A stretch of 64,000 nt of DNA from Pseudeuparius sepicola (lineage: Eukaryota > Arthropoda > Insecta > Coleoptera > Anthribidae): the NCBI GenBank assembly GCA_963920635.1, contig OY987299.1, positions 64,834,692 through 64,898,691 on the forward strand, read 5' to 3'. The notes under the pieces were generated by a model. That model was not told where the DNA came from, searched no databases, and saw nothing but the letters and a program-made list of their open reading frames with translations. Of this stretch, positions 44,563 through 56,309 are shown in pieces; the stretch's first letter is position 1, and each line of letters begins with the position of its first letter. A program made the position numbers and the translations under genes.

Positions 44563-45069
44563 AGCGGCGGCCACAACGGAGCACCGCACCTCGCACCTCG
44601 CCTCGCTTGGACCAACACCTAGACCATAGCCTCGCACAGAGCCTGGCCCTGCAGTGGCCATATCGGCGCACCGCGCATCGCCTTTTCGTAGTAATTCTCG
44701 TGTTTAAACTGCCTTGTTTTATTTAATTCATACCTGGATGCAATGGAGTTAATTTAGTTGTCGTCTTCATCGGAATCATCATCCGACGAAGAAGATATTT
44801 TATTAAATTCATGTTTAAAAAAGTTTCGGGTACTTGGAAAATGTTATAAAATCACAGTACATCTTATAAATTAACAAAGGAGAAAATTTGGTGAATGTCA
44901 TAATCTTTATGCAGATATAATAAGATCGTTTTCGTGGATATATTGAGAATAGCCGGCGTGTGTGCGATGTGCGAGGCTCGGAAAATACCAAGCTCGAATA
45001 CAATGTGCGAGACGCGGATACAATGCTTTGGTCCTAGGCGCGGGGCGGTGCGCCGATGTGGCCACCTAC
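44563..45069. mobile_element. 507-bp PIF/Harbinger-like MITE with TAA target
   Basis: The left arm of the larger transposon is interrupted here; the right arm at 46150-46190 is uninterrupted and shows the empty site GTGTAAGGATC. TAA is duplicated at 44560-44562 and 45070-45072. The ends GCGGCCACAACGGAGCACCG and the inverted GTGGCCACATCGGCGCACCG match. On the minus strand an acidic Ser/Asp tract (SSSSDDDSDEDD) near 44765-44805 resembles N-termini of Harbinger transposases. Confidence 0.8.
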
Positions 45070-45175
45070 TAAGGATCAAGAGACCCATGGAAAAACAAAT
45101 TTGTATTTATTCATAGATATTGTAATAACTTTATTAGAACTTTATTAATAACAAGAAAAATAAAATAATAAAGGG

Positions 45176-45486
45176 TTATATATCGACGTATCCAACATTA
45201 ACTTCGTAATATCTTGTGATATTGTTTTTCCATTTATTTAAGGCATTTCTAATGAATTGAGAGTCTTCCGTATTCAGCTCAAAAATCTCTACTTTTAATT
45301 TATTTCGAAGGGTATTGATATTTTCCGGTCTGTCATAATATATTTTATTTTTTAAATATCCCCACAGAAATATATCCAAGGAAGGCAGGTCCGGGATGTT
45401 TGCCGGCCATCTAATTGAACCATGTCTTCCTATCCATGAATCATATTTGTCATTCAAATAATTTGTTACCGATTTACTAAATAAAA
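45176..45486 (-). pseudogene. Mariner-type transposase, C-terminal half (inverted copy)
   Basis: On the minus strand: SVTNYLNDKYDSWIGRHGSI, RWPANIPDLPSLDIFLWGYL (with the last catalytic Asp) and a C-terminus ending in YYEVNVGYVDI and a stop. It keeps the LWGY segment that the forward copy has lost. The N-terminal half and first two catalytic aspartates are absent: the sequence turns into the forward copy near 45480. Confidence 0.8.
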
Positions 45487-46073
45487 TAATTTTACGGACG
45501 AAGCTACGTTCGCAACAGCAGGAATGTTTAACAGGCAAAATAAAAGATACTGGAACACAGAAAATCCACATAAGTACCAAGCTGTTAAAATCCAATGTCG
45601 ACAATCACTGAACGTTTGGTGTGGCATATTAGAAAATAGAGTTTTGGGGCCGATTATTTTTGAAGGCAGTTTAACCGGAGAAAGATACAAAAATTACTTT
45701 GAGAACGAAATTGAAGTCTTACTGCAACATCTTCCGAACCGCCAACAATTAATTTGGCAACAAGATGGGGCACCCCCACACAACATCAGGTCGGTAACAA
45801 ATTATTTTAATGACAAATATGATTCATGGATAGGAAGACATGGTTCAATTAGATTGCCGGCAAACAGCCCGGACCTGCCTTCCTTGGATATATTTAAAAA
45901 ATAAAATATATTATGACAGACCGGAAAATATCAATACCCTTCGAAATAAATTAGAAGTAGAGATTTTTGAGCTAAATACGGAAGAGTCCCAATTCATTAG
46001 AAATGCCTTAAATAAATGGAAAGACAATATCACAAGATGTTACGAAGTTCATGGTGGATACGTCGAGATATAA
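45480..46073 (+). pseudogene. Mariner-type transposase, forward copy
   Basis: The frame starts in FTDEATFATAG (first catalytic Asp), then FNRQNKRYWNTENPHKYQ, SLNVWCGILENRVLGPIIFE, LTGERYKNYFENEIEVLL, LIWQQDGAPPHN (second Asp) and NSPDLPSLDIF (third Asp region). A deletion of about 14 bases near 45895 removes the LWGY segment and shifts the frame; the C-terminus resumes as LKNKIYYDRPEN to YEVHGGYVEI. The N-terminal DNA-binding domain is missing. With all three aspartates but no DNA-binding part, this copy is inactive. Confidence 0.85.
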
Positions 46074-46474
46074 CCATTTATTATTTTATTTTTCTTGTTG
46101 TAATAAAGTTATTAAAATATCTATGAATAAATACAAATTTGTTTTTCCATGGGTCTCTTGATCCTTACACTATATAGTCAAATTATGCAACGTGATATAC
46201 TGAGCAGGCGGGTGGAGCAAATATGTAACATATATATATCGTTGGAATCAGAAGAACCAGTAGATTTCAAAAATCCAAAAATATACAGGGTGTTCCATTT
46301 AAAAAACAAAAGTTTATATATTTTTCTCAATTTTCCGACGTTCATTTGTTTCATCTGTTAACAGATTCAAATGGCTCGTAAAAAATCCTATAACTTTCAT
46401 ATAAAAAGTTTTTTTCTAGGATCAAAAATGGAGGTTCTAGGGTGGGTTGAAAAATATACGGAAAAACCCTGTAC

Positions 46475-47099
46475 AATTGGAAGCGCGCCCTTACAACAAG
46501 TAGGCTTTGGACGGTGAGACAATGAAACAATTGTGGAAAAATGTTTACTGTTACCTGTCAAATTTTCAGTTAAGCTGTTTAGGCAGTGTAGAGATTTTTC
46601 TATTTTTGTGTAATTTACAACTTTACAGGTAACATACCCACAATGAAATTTGAAAGTTATGAAAAATGGGATATGATAGTCTGTTTTATACAATCCAAGG
46701 AAAATGCCTATCTGTGTTCAACTCGCTCCTTTTCGGCCTATCCTTTTCAAAATGCCCACTATTGATCAAATTGTATCGCAATCTTGCAAAAATGTCCTTG
46801 AATTGAAAGGATGTCTTCTCTCATAGATACCGCTCGTAGTATAAATTGGTCGTTGCATATGCATTTTTCCCGGATTGTATAAAACAGACTATTATATCCC
46901 ATTTTTCATAACTTGCAAATTTCATTGTAGGTATGTTATAAAGTTTATAAATTAATTACCTACACAAAAATAGAAAAATCTTTTCACTGCCTAAACAGCT
47001 TAACTGAAAATTTGACAGGTAACAGTAAACATTTTTCCACGATTGTTTCATTGTCTCACCGTCCAAAGCCTACTTGTTGAAAGGGCGCACTTCCAATTA
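46475..47099. mobile_element. 625-bp palindromic MITE in the right arm
   Basis: It begins AATTGGAAGCGCGCCCTT and ends with the inverted AATTGGAAGTGCGCCC, flanked by TAC at 46472-46474 and 47100-47102. The left arm of the larger transposon shows the empty site (about 44250). Its arms pair over most of their length, including GTTTACTGTTACCTGTCAAA and GACGGTGAGACAATG. Confidence 0.8.
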
Positions 47100-47789
47100 T
47101 ACACATGAAATCATAAAAACTATTAGTAATGGATAACTACTTAAGTAAATGATTAAGTGATATATTTTTGGAATGGTAATTTTTTGCTTTATTAAAAAAT
47201 GCAAAAATATACAGGGTGTTCCATTTAAAAAACAATTTTTTTCATCAGTAACTCTTAAACCATTGACTTGAAAAAAAATGTAGTAGCAATACTGGATTCT
47301 ACTTAAAAAAGTGCTTTAGGAATGTTTTTACAGAAACACAAAATTTTCAACCCGAAGAAAGTTACGGCCACTTTTCGAAAATGCACATTTTTGAAAAACA
47401 CCCTGTAACTCAAGAACGGTGACAGATATCGATTTGCGGTTTTCGCCATTAAGTTTATCATAAAAAATGAGCCTCAGACACCGATATCAGTTTTCGTCTA
47501 ACTCCGTCAAAAATAGGAGTTTCCCTTTAAAAGTGTCCAATTTGGCCCACCCTGTACATTAGTGTAAATCAAACGGTCTGAAGTTATGTTGTAGTTAGCT
47601 CCTGCTAATGTTGTTTATTTTGATTATTAATTGAAGATTTAATATCATTGTTAGAGGATACTGTAGAAAACTGACAGACACCTTACCATGTTAAATGAAT
47701 TGATTTAAGTATTATTCAGGGAAAAATCATGCAATTGATATTTTAGTAAATGTATCATCTTATTATTAAGAAGTTTCATTGTATCGTGG

Positions 47790-48008
47790 CGGTGGCGATT
47801 TGGGGCCACAGAGGCGATATTTTGAGCATTGCTAACTATTTAGCCTGCACGTTTTTTGCCCCCAATTGACCTTGGATCAAATCGAGGTCGAGGCAGACTA
47901 TGTGTACATGTCTTTATAGAAAAACATCACTGATGGCCAAGCGCGCTGGACAAAATATAGATTCACGGTATTGCTCCTTAAGAGCTTTATCTGTGTGATT
48001 TACTAATT
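47790..48008. repeat. Dispersed repeat, copy B (5' part)
   Basis: Homologous to 7400-7590. It breaks at CTAATT, where the solo LTR begins. The remainder is found at 49707-49830. Confidence 0.7.
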
Positions 48009-49706
48009 TGTTACCTTCAATGCGTAACGCGATGGTAAGAAAAATAAATCCAAGATAAATTCAAATTACCTACCTCAATTCTTGGTTGGTGAGTATCGAG
48101 CGGCCGCCAGCTAACAGTGGAGACAAGCGTGGGAAATAAAAGATCTTTTTAATAATAGGCGCCACCTAGTTTGTGCACTCTACACCTCACACAATTTATT
48201 TTAAGTCCAAACTAGGAAAATCCTTCGTAGGTAAATAAAAACTGAATTCAAAAATATCAATAAGATTTACTCCAATGGCACTAAATACTCTCAAGGTTAT
48301 AAACAATAATTACTAGTCATTTACTTTAAAGCTATGCCCTTCAGATTCACCAGCTATATTAATAATTAAAATGGTACGTGCTGTACAGTAAAACAAGCGT
48401 ATAGTATCATAAACCCCGAGCGTGTACACGTTCAGTTCACAAAAAAAAAACAATAGTAATAGTCAGGACGTTGCAACAACTAATCACAACCCCGCAAGAG
48501 TTGACACGACATAATATACGCAATAATAATCAACAATAATAAAAGGAAGGTAAGCAGTAGCAGCCTACGCTTTCGATTGTACACGTAAATCAAATTAGTT
48601 TTACTAGTCCAGGCACGATAAATATAAAAAGGTAAACATGCAAAACTTAGCTGCAAGTTGAGTCTTCAAAACTGCGATGTTTTTGGGCCAAGGTTCTCCA
48701 AACCCCTCTTAGAGCAGTCAAGGGCAACGTGCGCTCCAAGAAGAAAATCGCCAGGTCTCCGCCGTTAGTGAATCATCAAGGCCACGCTCCAAACTCAAAT
48801 CCAAAACAAGGATAAATTCGTAGGCCGTAATTAAGAACTTATAGGCCAAAAAAAACCTAAAATAGAAAACCTATTTTAGTTACCCTCATAGGCTAAACCT
48901 ATAAATTAATTTGGGAATTAAAACCTGACTTGAAATACAAAAATAAATCTTACCTCGAGATATGAGGTTTTTTTTATCAACAAGTGTCCTTGAATTAAAG
49001 TGAAATTCCGGCACAAAACCGTTGGAGTAGGTGCTCTATAAAGAAAACACTGTGTACAAAAAAACAGCTCCAAGAATAACATATTCACAGTTGAACTTAC
49101 CCAAAATGTAATCTCGAGATGGAATGAGATGTATTGAATAGTGGATCCCTATGTACCAGGTATTTACGGCTGGTTTCGGCAAATTATATATCCCGCAAAA
49201 AGGCGGCTAGAAGTCCGTGAAACAACAAAGCCAAGTCTCGGCACTTCAGATACACACAGCAGGCGAAATACGTAATATCGGAACTTGGAATCTCAACTGG
49301 CGACATAGGTATTCGAAAATCCCCAAGCACGCAAAAAAAATGGTGTAAGAACAATTTAATTCGATAGACTGGGTCCGAAGGACATCTGTGATTAATAGCG
49401 AGGAAACACGGTGAGGGTACCACGGAACCAGGAAGCACACATAGTAGCCTCAGGCGCTGCTCAATAGGTGGCGATGCAGTTGCCTTCGGAAATAGCTAAT
49501 TAGAGATTACATCAGAAACATACTTAGGAAGCGGATAAAAATTAAGCAGTTTGGAGGGATTTAAAACAGAAGAATATCAGGAAATACTCGTGTAACTCCA
49601 GGGCGATTACATGCGTAGAAAAACAATTATTGTTTTTATTAGGTATTTCCTAGTGACCCCAGCGAGTTCACCAAATATCGAACTAAAATCACATTTGGTT
49701 GTAACA
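48009..49706 (-). mobile_element. Solo LTR related to the gypsy element at 57-64 kb
   Basis: The interval starts TGTTAC and ends GTAACA, and is flanked by AATT (48005-48008) and AATC (49707-49710), close to a 4-bp target duplication. Comparison with copy A of the dispersed repeat gives the empty site. Blocks near 48105-48180 (GCCGCCAGC...ACAGTGGAGAC...GGCGCCAC) and 48415 (CGTGTACACG) recur in the same order at 57058-57440. No internal coding sequence remains, so it probably formed by LTR-LTR recombination. Confidence 0.75.
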
Positions 49707-49834
49707 AATCGTCCTACACTCACTGGGATTACTACCGTTTTCTAGCCTTAAATGGCAACGAAGACACAATATTATTAATTTCTGGGGTACTCCTAGTTTG
49801 GAGTATAGTGTGGATGAGAATTATTATTAATATT
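49707..49834. repeat. Dispersed repeat, copy B (3' part)
   Basis: Continues the homology with 7590-7810, including CCTACACTCACTGGGATTAC and GGGGTACTCCTAGTTTGGAG, and ends in ATT repeats. Confidence 0.7.
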
Positions 49835-50687
49835 GTCATGTCCCTGGTCGGGTTGCGTAGTCCCTTAGGACCCTTCAGGATCGGCTGTAGGTCCGGCGAG
49901 TGATGGTAGTTCGTTGTAGCACACTGAACACAGGTAAGGGAGACCGGAATTGAAGAAGACGGGCGTCGGGTTCATATCAAGGCTTTATTCACCATAGAGA
50001 CAAAATCTTGGCGGTGGTGACCCAGGCTTGGCGGAGGTGGCTCGCGACGATGAAAGCGTTCGCGACGGATAGGTGTAATAAGAGCGTTTCTAGCAAAGTG
50101 GCACATGGAGCTGTGCGTTGAGACAAATTGCTCAGCTCTTGGTGCCAATCTAGGATAACACCAACAGCCCGACAGAGACTCGCGAGGGGCAGGTCAGGTA
50201 ACCTATTGCCCTTTCTCCAGCTTCCTAGTATGAGTCCTCGCTACCCGCTAGACGGAATAAGGAACTCAGATCCTGGGTCAACCTACGAGCCCTGTCTCAG
50301 AGGAGTTGGCCCAACCATTCAAAATATTAAATTTATGAATTTATAGCATGTTGGAGTAGACGTTTTTGAAAATGTGTTATTTTTTGGTTCTTTACAGATT
50401 TTAGAGAATGTGTAAAAACATGTTTAGATATATTTAGCTTTAAGTTGGTTGTTTAGTATAACAATTTGATTGTAACAAAATACATGACGAAAACCGCTTA
50501 AGTTAGATAGTCTGTTTAGTTTAATAGGCGGCTCTGAAATAAATCACAATATTTGAAGTTTCAATAAGTTTAAACAAGGCGATAGTGACATTATTTCACA
50601 ACATATTTGTGCCTTCATTGTTGTTGACAAATAGAAATGTCTAGTGGTAAGGCTGTTTCTGAAGAAATAAGGAATGTTATTTATTTA
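49835..50687. other. Moderately GC-rich block then AT-rich spacer
   Basis: 49835-50310 is richer in GC than its surroundings, starts TGTCATGTCCC and carries a minus-strand AATAAAG. It could be another solo LTR, but neither end nor a target duplication is convincing. 50340-50687 shows nothing. Confidence 0.3.
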
Positions 50688-50999
50688 TTTATACACAATA
50701 CATTACAGAATGGTACACATTCGAAATAGTACATCTAGAGTGAACACATATACATACTTCAAAAATAGAATCAAAATGTCAATAATAAAAGTTAACATTG
50801 TGCAAGAAACTGACTACAATAACAAACAGAAGCCAAGACATGGGCCTGCATGCGAACAAACTTCAGACCATTTCTGAGAGCAGACAAGCTCGTATAGAAA
50901 TTATCCAAACTAGGAAACAATCTGTTATAGTTATCACACAAGTGGTCGACAAATGCCTTTTGTCCGTAGTTCTATCTATCAATCTTGTACAGGGGGTGG

Positions 51000-51930
51000 C
51001 CGCCTTAGATCGGCCCGGCACGTAGGCCACAGTGGGCCCGTTGTGCCCCAACAGGCCAGCATGCTGGCCCTCTTGATGAAGGCCCGCAGCTCACCCACCC
51101 CGACACCATACGCATCCTCCACACCCAGCTTAGCTTAGCCGAAGGACTCAAATCTGACCCTCTCGAGTGCAGGGCACTTGGTGACCAAGTGGTACGGGGT
51201 CTCCTCATCCTCCTGATACCATCTGCACTCAGGCTCCCCTCCTACTCCTATAAGGTGCAGGTGGCGAGGCAGGCAGCAGTGTCCGGTGAGGACCCTCACC
51301 ACTCCCCTCAACTCCGACCTTGGCAGATGCAGCAGCTCCCTAGACAGGGCGGTCAATGGCCCACGAATCATGAGCCTAGTCTGCCTCATCCCCGGAGCCC
51401 GGCGCCACTCCTCAACGAACCTGCCCTGCAGATATATATTGGTTCTGGCCCCACTGGTCTTCCCCTCTCTGGCCAGTAGGTCCGCAGTCTCGTTCCCCGC
51501 TATGCCCGCATGACCAGGCACCCATGACAGAACAACCCTGTTCCCTTCGGCCACCGGCCTAAGCAAACTCGGTCTACAGTCCTCCACAAATGGGGACCAG
51601 GTACGGTTTGCTCTCAGCGCCTGTAAAGCCGCTTTACTGTCAGAGCAGAAGGTCAGCTTCCGGCCCTTAACTCTGAGCCTGAGCGATTCCTCTGCCCCCA
51701 TCATGATGGCGAACACCTCCGCCTGGAACACGGTGGTGTGCTCCCCAAGGGAGGTAGTCAACCTCCTAGCCAGTTCCTGACAAAAGGCACCGGCCCCCGT
51801 TCCCTTCCCCATCTTGGATCCGTCTGTGAACCAGACGAGCCCGCCTTGGGGGTTGCTGTTCCCCTCGGCCCACTCCTCCCTGTCTGGAAAGACAAAGTGG
51901 AGCCGGCCATGGAAGCCGATGGAAGGCGTA
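51000..51930 (-). pseudogene. GC-rich LINE fragment: RNase H and C-terminal finger
   Basis: The minus-strand frame of 225 codons contains FQAEVFAIMMGAEE, CSDSKAALQAL and WVPGHAGIAGNETADLLA, nearly identical in protein to 17493-18113. It also has the C-terminal part lost there: ECRWYQEDEETPYHLVTKCP, a CCHC-like finger. It stops at 51135 and the remaining 130 bases run to a GATAGATAG tail at about 50985. The copy is 5'-truncated at about 51930 and lies inside another LINE. Confidence 0.85.
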
Positions 51931-51944
51931 GTTTATTCGTTGTC

Positions 51945-52545
51945 TCCTTACATTAAAAAGGACAGTGTGTCTTGTCCTCCGTAGAGGAACTAAAAAGTCA
52001 ATCTGTTCAAGAAGTGCACTGCAGTTGATTATACCATTAACTTAAAAAGAAAAAATAAGAGCAAGTTGTCTTCTATTTTCTAGGCTCTGTAAACTGCACA
52101 ATAGCAATCTTGCCTCATAGCATATATCTTGATAAGGGAAGCGAATCTTGAAAAAGTAGTACTTAACGAACTTTTTCTGAAACCTTTTAATTCTATCAAT
52201 ATGACTTGAATAATTTGGGTGCTAAATAATAGAGCAGTACTCAAGTATACTTCTAACCAGGCAGTTATATAAGGGCATAATGGTCTTACTATCGATAATG
52301 TTCTGGGAGTGCCTAATGATGAAGCCAAGCATTCTAAAGGCCCTGCATACAATTGAATCAATGTGTTGGTTAAAGGATAAGCTACTGTCAAACATAACAC
52401 CAAGGTCATTAACTGACATGCTATTTACCAAAGCTATGTTGTCAATTTTGTACATATTCTTGATAGGATTAGGAGATCTTGAAAAGTTTATTGTTATACG
52501 TTTGGATATATTGAGAGAGACCATTCGCATTGCAACAATCAGCAA
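51945..52545 (-). pseudogene. Jockey/CR1-like RT C-terminal region
   Basis: On the minus strand: LNISKRITINFSRSPNPIKN, NDLGVMFDSSLSFNQHID, AFRMLGFIIRHSQN and YNCLVRSILEYCSII, then, in other frames, WAPK-like and KGFRKSS, then SLENRRQLALIFFF and LVPLRRTRHTVLFNV. These are the post-YADD palm, thumb and C-terminal blocks of Jockey-superfamily RTs. YADD itself and everything upstream is missing. Two or more frame changes make the copy inactive. Confidence 0.85.
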
Positions 52546-52594
52546 AACAAGTCAGGTCGGTTTGTAGAACAAGATTGCTACTGGTGTTAGTACT

Positions 52595-53590
52595 AAAAAA
52601 CTTTAATTCACTTGCATTCAAAAGGCAAATCTACTGCGCAAATCGCAGACATTGTTAATTTATCACGATATACAGTGCGAAATATTATTAAACTTTACAA
52701 AACTACTGGATCCATTGCTCAGAAGCAGATAAATGGAAGTTGGCCAAATTATTCTGATAGTAATATAAGGGCTATGAGGAGCATTATCATGCAAAATCGT
52801 CGGGCTAATTATGGAGAATTTATGGAATTTATGGAATTAGGCAACAGATAAATGTTTTTCAAGGGCAACTTGTCACGTGCTGCCCGAAAACTAGGGTTTA
52901 AAACTTACAAGGTAAGCCCAAACTGTTTCGGATTTTTTCCCGTTTTCAATTTTACGATCTGTAGGCAAAGGAAAAGCCTTTAGTAACAAAGAGGCAGAAG
53001 AAAAATATACTTTTGTAAAAGAGCACAGAGCTTCGTCCCAGCATCAATGAAACTCAATTATATGAACTGATGAGGCTAGATTTGAAGTTTTTGTTGGTGA
53101 TAGTCGAAGCCGAGTCATTAGAACTAAAGGAGTGTATCACACGGACTGCCTTAAGAAGAAAGTTAAGTTTCCGTCCTCCGTGATGATTTGGGGATCCATG
53201 TCAGAAGGGTTGGAAAATTACACTTTGTAGATGGCATCATGAACGCTAATAAATACATTAACGTCCTTCAAAATAATATGAAACTAAAGATTGAAGAACT
53301 GCGTTTGAAAAATATTGAATGTATCTTCCGACAAGATGGCGCCTCGTCATATGGCTAAAAAAGTGAAAGATTGGATGTTAGAAAACAATATTTCGCTTTT
53401 AAAATGGACAACTAGCAGTCCAGATCTTTCGCCGATTTGAAACATTATGGCATATAATGAAGAAGAAGTTGCGATCACAACCCACAAGAACTGTTCCAGA
53501 GTTGTGTGCTCGTCTCCGAGAAATTTTGAATAGTTTCACTCCAGATGATTGCCAAACATTAGTTGAGACACTATGTTGAGACATATCGAG
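52595..53590 (+). pseudogene. Tc1-like transposase remnant
   Basis: Residues from 52612: HSKGKSTAQIADIVNLSRYT and VRNIIKLYKTTGSI form the N-terminal paired-like helix-turn-helix. Then, through many frame changes, come VTKRQKK, TDEARFEVFVGDSRSRVIRT (first Asp, near 53065), SSVMIWGSMSEG, IMNANKYINVLQNNM, RQDGA (second Asp, near 53330), SSPDLSPI and the ETLWHIMKKKL block with the catalytic Glu, and a C-terminus ending LVETLC. The order and Asp-Asp-Glu spacing are those of Tc1 transposases. No flanking inverted termini were found. Confidence 0.85.
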
Positions 53591-55373
53591 GCACTAATAA
53601 GTCGAAAAGGCGATGTAACGCAGTGGTAATTTTCTATTTAATTTCTGTCGATTTTCTGTTTATTGACAATATTAGGAATTTCTTTAAAAACATACTTTCT
53701 TAGATAAAATATAGTTTAATTATACGGCAAAAGTTAATAAACGTTTCCTATATAATTAGAAAAATGTGTTGATTTTGACATCATTACTAGCCAAGCTATG
53801 ACGTCACGTTAGCTATATATTTTTTTAAATGGCAACCACTACTTTTGATAGCGTAATTTAAAAGAACGCACTTTTCTTGTATCGGTACGCAAATAATAAT
53901 ATATTACATAAAAAAATCCATAAATTTTCAATTTAACATTTTTTTTCGGCATTTCTTTATTAGAAGACTGTACCTACATTGTAAGTGCTTATTTTTTGCT
54001 CAGTTCCATTTTTAAGCAGGCTTAATTTTTAATCGAACAGTACAACATTATTTACCGAATTTATTCCAACCTTTTCGTGCTCGGTTTATGATTCTTTTGT
54101 TTAAAATAAAGCACACTATTTATTTATTTGTTTATTTATTACAAAAGAGGGATGGTTAAGAGGGATGAAAAGGGGTGAATTTTAAAATAACGGGTGATGT
54201 ATTGTTTTCTTTGTTTTTGAAGTCAAGAAATTCAATTTTGGCCTTACTGAGGGAGGATTAAAGTCCAAAAAAGCCAATATATCGGCTTCTATATTATATT
54301 GCTTAAGAATTTGTATGAAATATTGCAGTTTAATTTTCTTAACAGATTTTAAAAAGTGTTGTGGAAATAGTGTTTCCATTGGTAGTGGGTTTTGTCAATG
54401 TTTAATAACAATAAACAACTCATACTCATAAATTGTTCACAGTGTATGTATGTTGCACAATGCTTAACTGGCAAAAAACATGTACCTAAAACAGTTCTCA
54501 ACTCTTCTGAAACACAGTCTAAACTTGCTGCATATATTAAAAAGTAAGAAAAAATGTGGGTTAATATTTTTTTGAAGAAAACCATCTTATAAAAAACTAA
54601 AAATATTGTTTGTTTGTTACCTAGAAATCAACGTTAAAAAATAGTTAATTGTAATTTAAAAATTTGGGTGAAAGGTCCAGATTACCTACTACCAATGAAA
54701 TGAAATTGTTCAGAAACCAAGATTTAGTAGGCCACCCAATTCACTTACAAATATGTCTGGTTGCATATCATCTCATCTAAAATTAAAATATTCCAAATAA
54801 GGTAATAACTTGATATAAATAAAAAAATAATTGAAGTTTGTTTATAAATAGTTGGATAAGAATTATCTAGTATTTATATTGATCTTATTATCCACAAAAA
54901 ATTAAAAATAAAGGATATATCTCTGAAATATTACAAAAAGTAATTATAGAAGACAAGTAATTTATTTAATTACTTAGTTCTGTTCTCTATTGACACTCGC
55001 TTACTTACATTTTTTATCTTAATTTTACTTTCAAAATTCATTACTGTGTATTCAATGGTAAAATGATAAATAGGTCCATTTACTTCATTGGTTTTGCTTT
55101 TCTTTCATTTCATTTCATGACTTGCTTGCTAGATATTTTGAAGAAACTTATATTTTACAATTATTATTTTTGTCACAATCATTGAAACAGAGTTCATGAC
55201 TGACCAACTGACAGCCATGCACATTTATGAAATGAATTGCGGTCAACTAGTATCTGGAACTTTCTAATATTCAAAATTTCAGATTTTTTATACGGGAGAC
55301 TGTCAAAAAGATATTTTAAGAAATATTTGTCTGTGCTTCTGAATCCAGATCTATACATATATACAGGGTGACC
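53591..55373. other. AT-rich region, no gene recognised
   Basis: A T-rich TTTATTTATTTGTTTATTTA run at about 54118-54143 could be the minus-strand tail of a LINE. Two overlapping minus-strand frames upstream of it (54182-54585) contain no motif that I recognise. Nothing else is supported. Confidence 0.4.
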
Positions 55374-55801
55374 GTATTTCGAATCTATGCAGAGGGATCT
55401 TGGTTATCTTAAGAGATACGAGGTCGGTTAAATTGGGGCAAAGTTGCGGAATTTGATGCCGAGTAACATGGTAAAAAGAAATTTTGGCTGGCCCTTTTCG
55501 TTTTGAAAATAATGCAAAAAAACTGAAAATTGTCGTTTGCATTTTTATTTTTTTAAACAAAAACGAATGGCGCTGGATATTTCTAAGTTAAACATTATTA
55601 AGGCACTTTTTTACAAGGAATCTAAATATGACCTCGCATTTTTTTCTCGCCTCCCTGCATAAAGATATGACGATCAACTTTTATTTTTCTTATGGGCGCC
55701 ATATTGGATTTTTGCATTTCTAAAAAGAGGATTTTTTGGTTAAAATGATATGTCACACATTATGCTTTACTTTGTTTTTCTTGCTGTAATATGAACTTAA
55801 T

Positions 55802-55942
55802 CGTTTTTGCATAGAGTGCCTTGGAAACGTAAGTCCCATAATGTTTGACGTTTTTGCGTAGAGTGCCTTGGAAACATAAGCCCCATAATGTTTGACATTT
55901 CTGCATCGAATGCCTTGGAAACATAAGCCCCATATAACGTTT
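55802..55942. repeat. 47-bp minisatellite, three copies, left arm
   Basis: Units begin at 55802, 55849 and 55896. Each contains TTTTTGCATAGAGTGCCTTG or a close variant, followed by GAAACATAAGCCCCATA. The third unit is the most diverged. An inverted set of three lies at about 56310-56440. Confidence 0.85.
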
Positions 55943-55985
55943 GATAGTTTAGTACAATTTTAAGTGTCACGGATACTTTATAAAA

Positions 55986-56235
55986 ATGTCATTTTCACAT
56001 GAAGAAAAGCGTGACATGATTCAAATTTATTATTCCTCAAATATAAATGACGTCGAAGGGATATTGGACGAGCCATAAACAATTTAAGGAAACGTGCTGC
56101 ATTGTGCCTTGAGGAACAAGGAGGACAAATTGAACATTTATTAAAAATAGGATTGTTTACTCGTCTAGGTTTTTGTTGTTCTTGTGTTTCCAGTTTGACT
56201 CTTTTAGTGTTAATGTGTTATATGACAAATGACGA
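55986..56235 (+). pseudogene. Transposase reduced to its N- and C-terminal ends
   Basis: ATG at 55986 begins MSFSHEEKRDMIQIYYSSN, the start of an N-terminal helix-turn-helix domain typical of some insect mariner-type transposases. Within about 25 residues the sequence switches frame and reads RDIGRAINNLRKRAALCLEE, then QGGQIEHLL, which looks like the extreme C-terminus of such a protein. The catalytic domain between has been deleted. The product cannot act as a transposase. Confidence 0.6.
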
Positions 56236-56309
56236 ATAAATAACAAGGTCTCAGATCATACTTTCGTGGTAAACAATATTCCAAAGCACACTTCGCAACA
56301 ATGGGTAAC

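Larger units (their letters stand above)
43798..47554. mobile_element. Mariner-type transposon, inverted duplication with nested MITEs
   Basis: The left end CAGGGTGGGCCAAATTGGAC is mirrored at the right end, with TA on the right flank. Arms 43798 to about 45478 and about 45790 to 47554 are inverted copies, differing by two nested MITEs. Between them lies the N-terminal half of one transposase. The arms also share an internal CAGGGTGTTCCATTTAAAA-type block, so there may be composite TIRs. Confidence 0.8.
50688..52570 (-). mobile_element. Jockey/CR1-like LINE 3' end interrupted by another LINE
   Basis: On the minus strand, from about 52570: RT palm-to-thumb and C-terminal tail to 51945. The tail is then broken by the GC-rich LINE fragment (about 50986-51927) and resumes as NYGQKAFVDHLCDNYNRL, continuing to an A-rich tail with AATAAATAAATAA near 50688. 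The motif AACTACG lies on both sides of the insertion. Confidence 0.75.

Noticed and set aside
54182..54585. Overlapping minus-strand frames as a host gene
   Set aside because: About 65-80 codons, different frames, no recognisable motif and a low-complexity neighbourhood.
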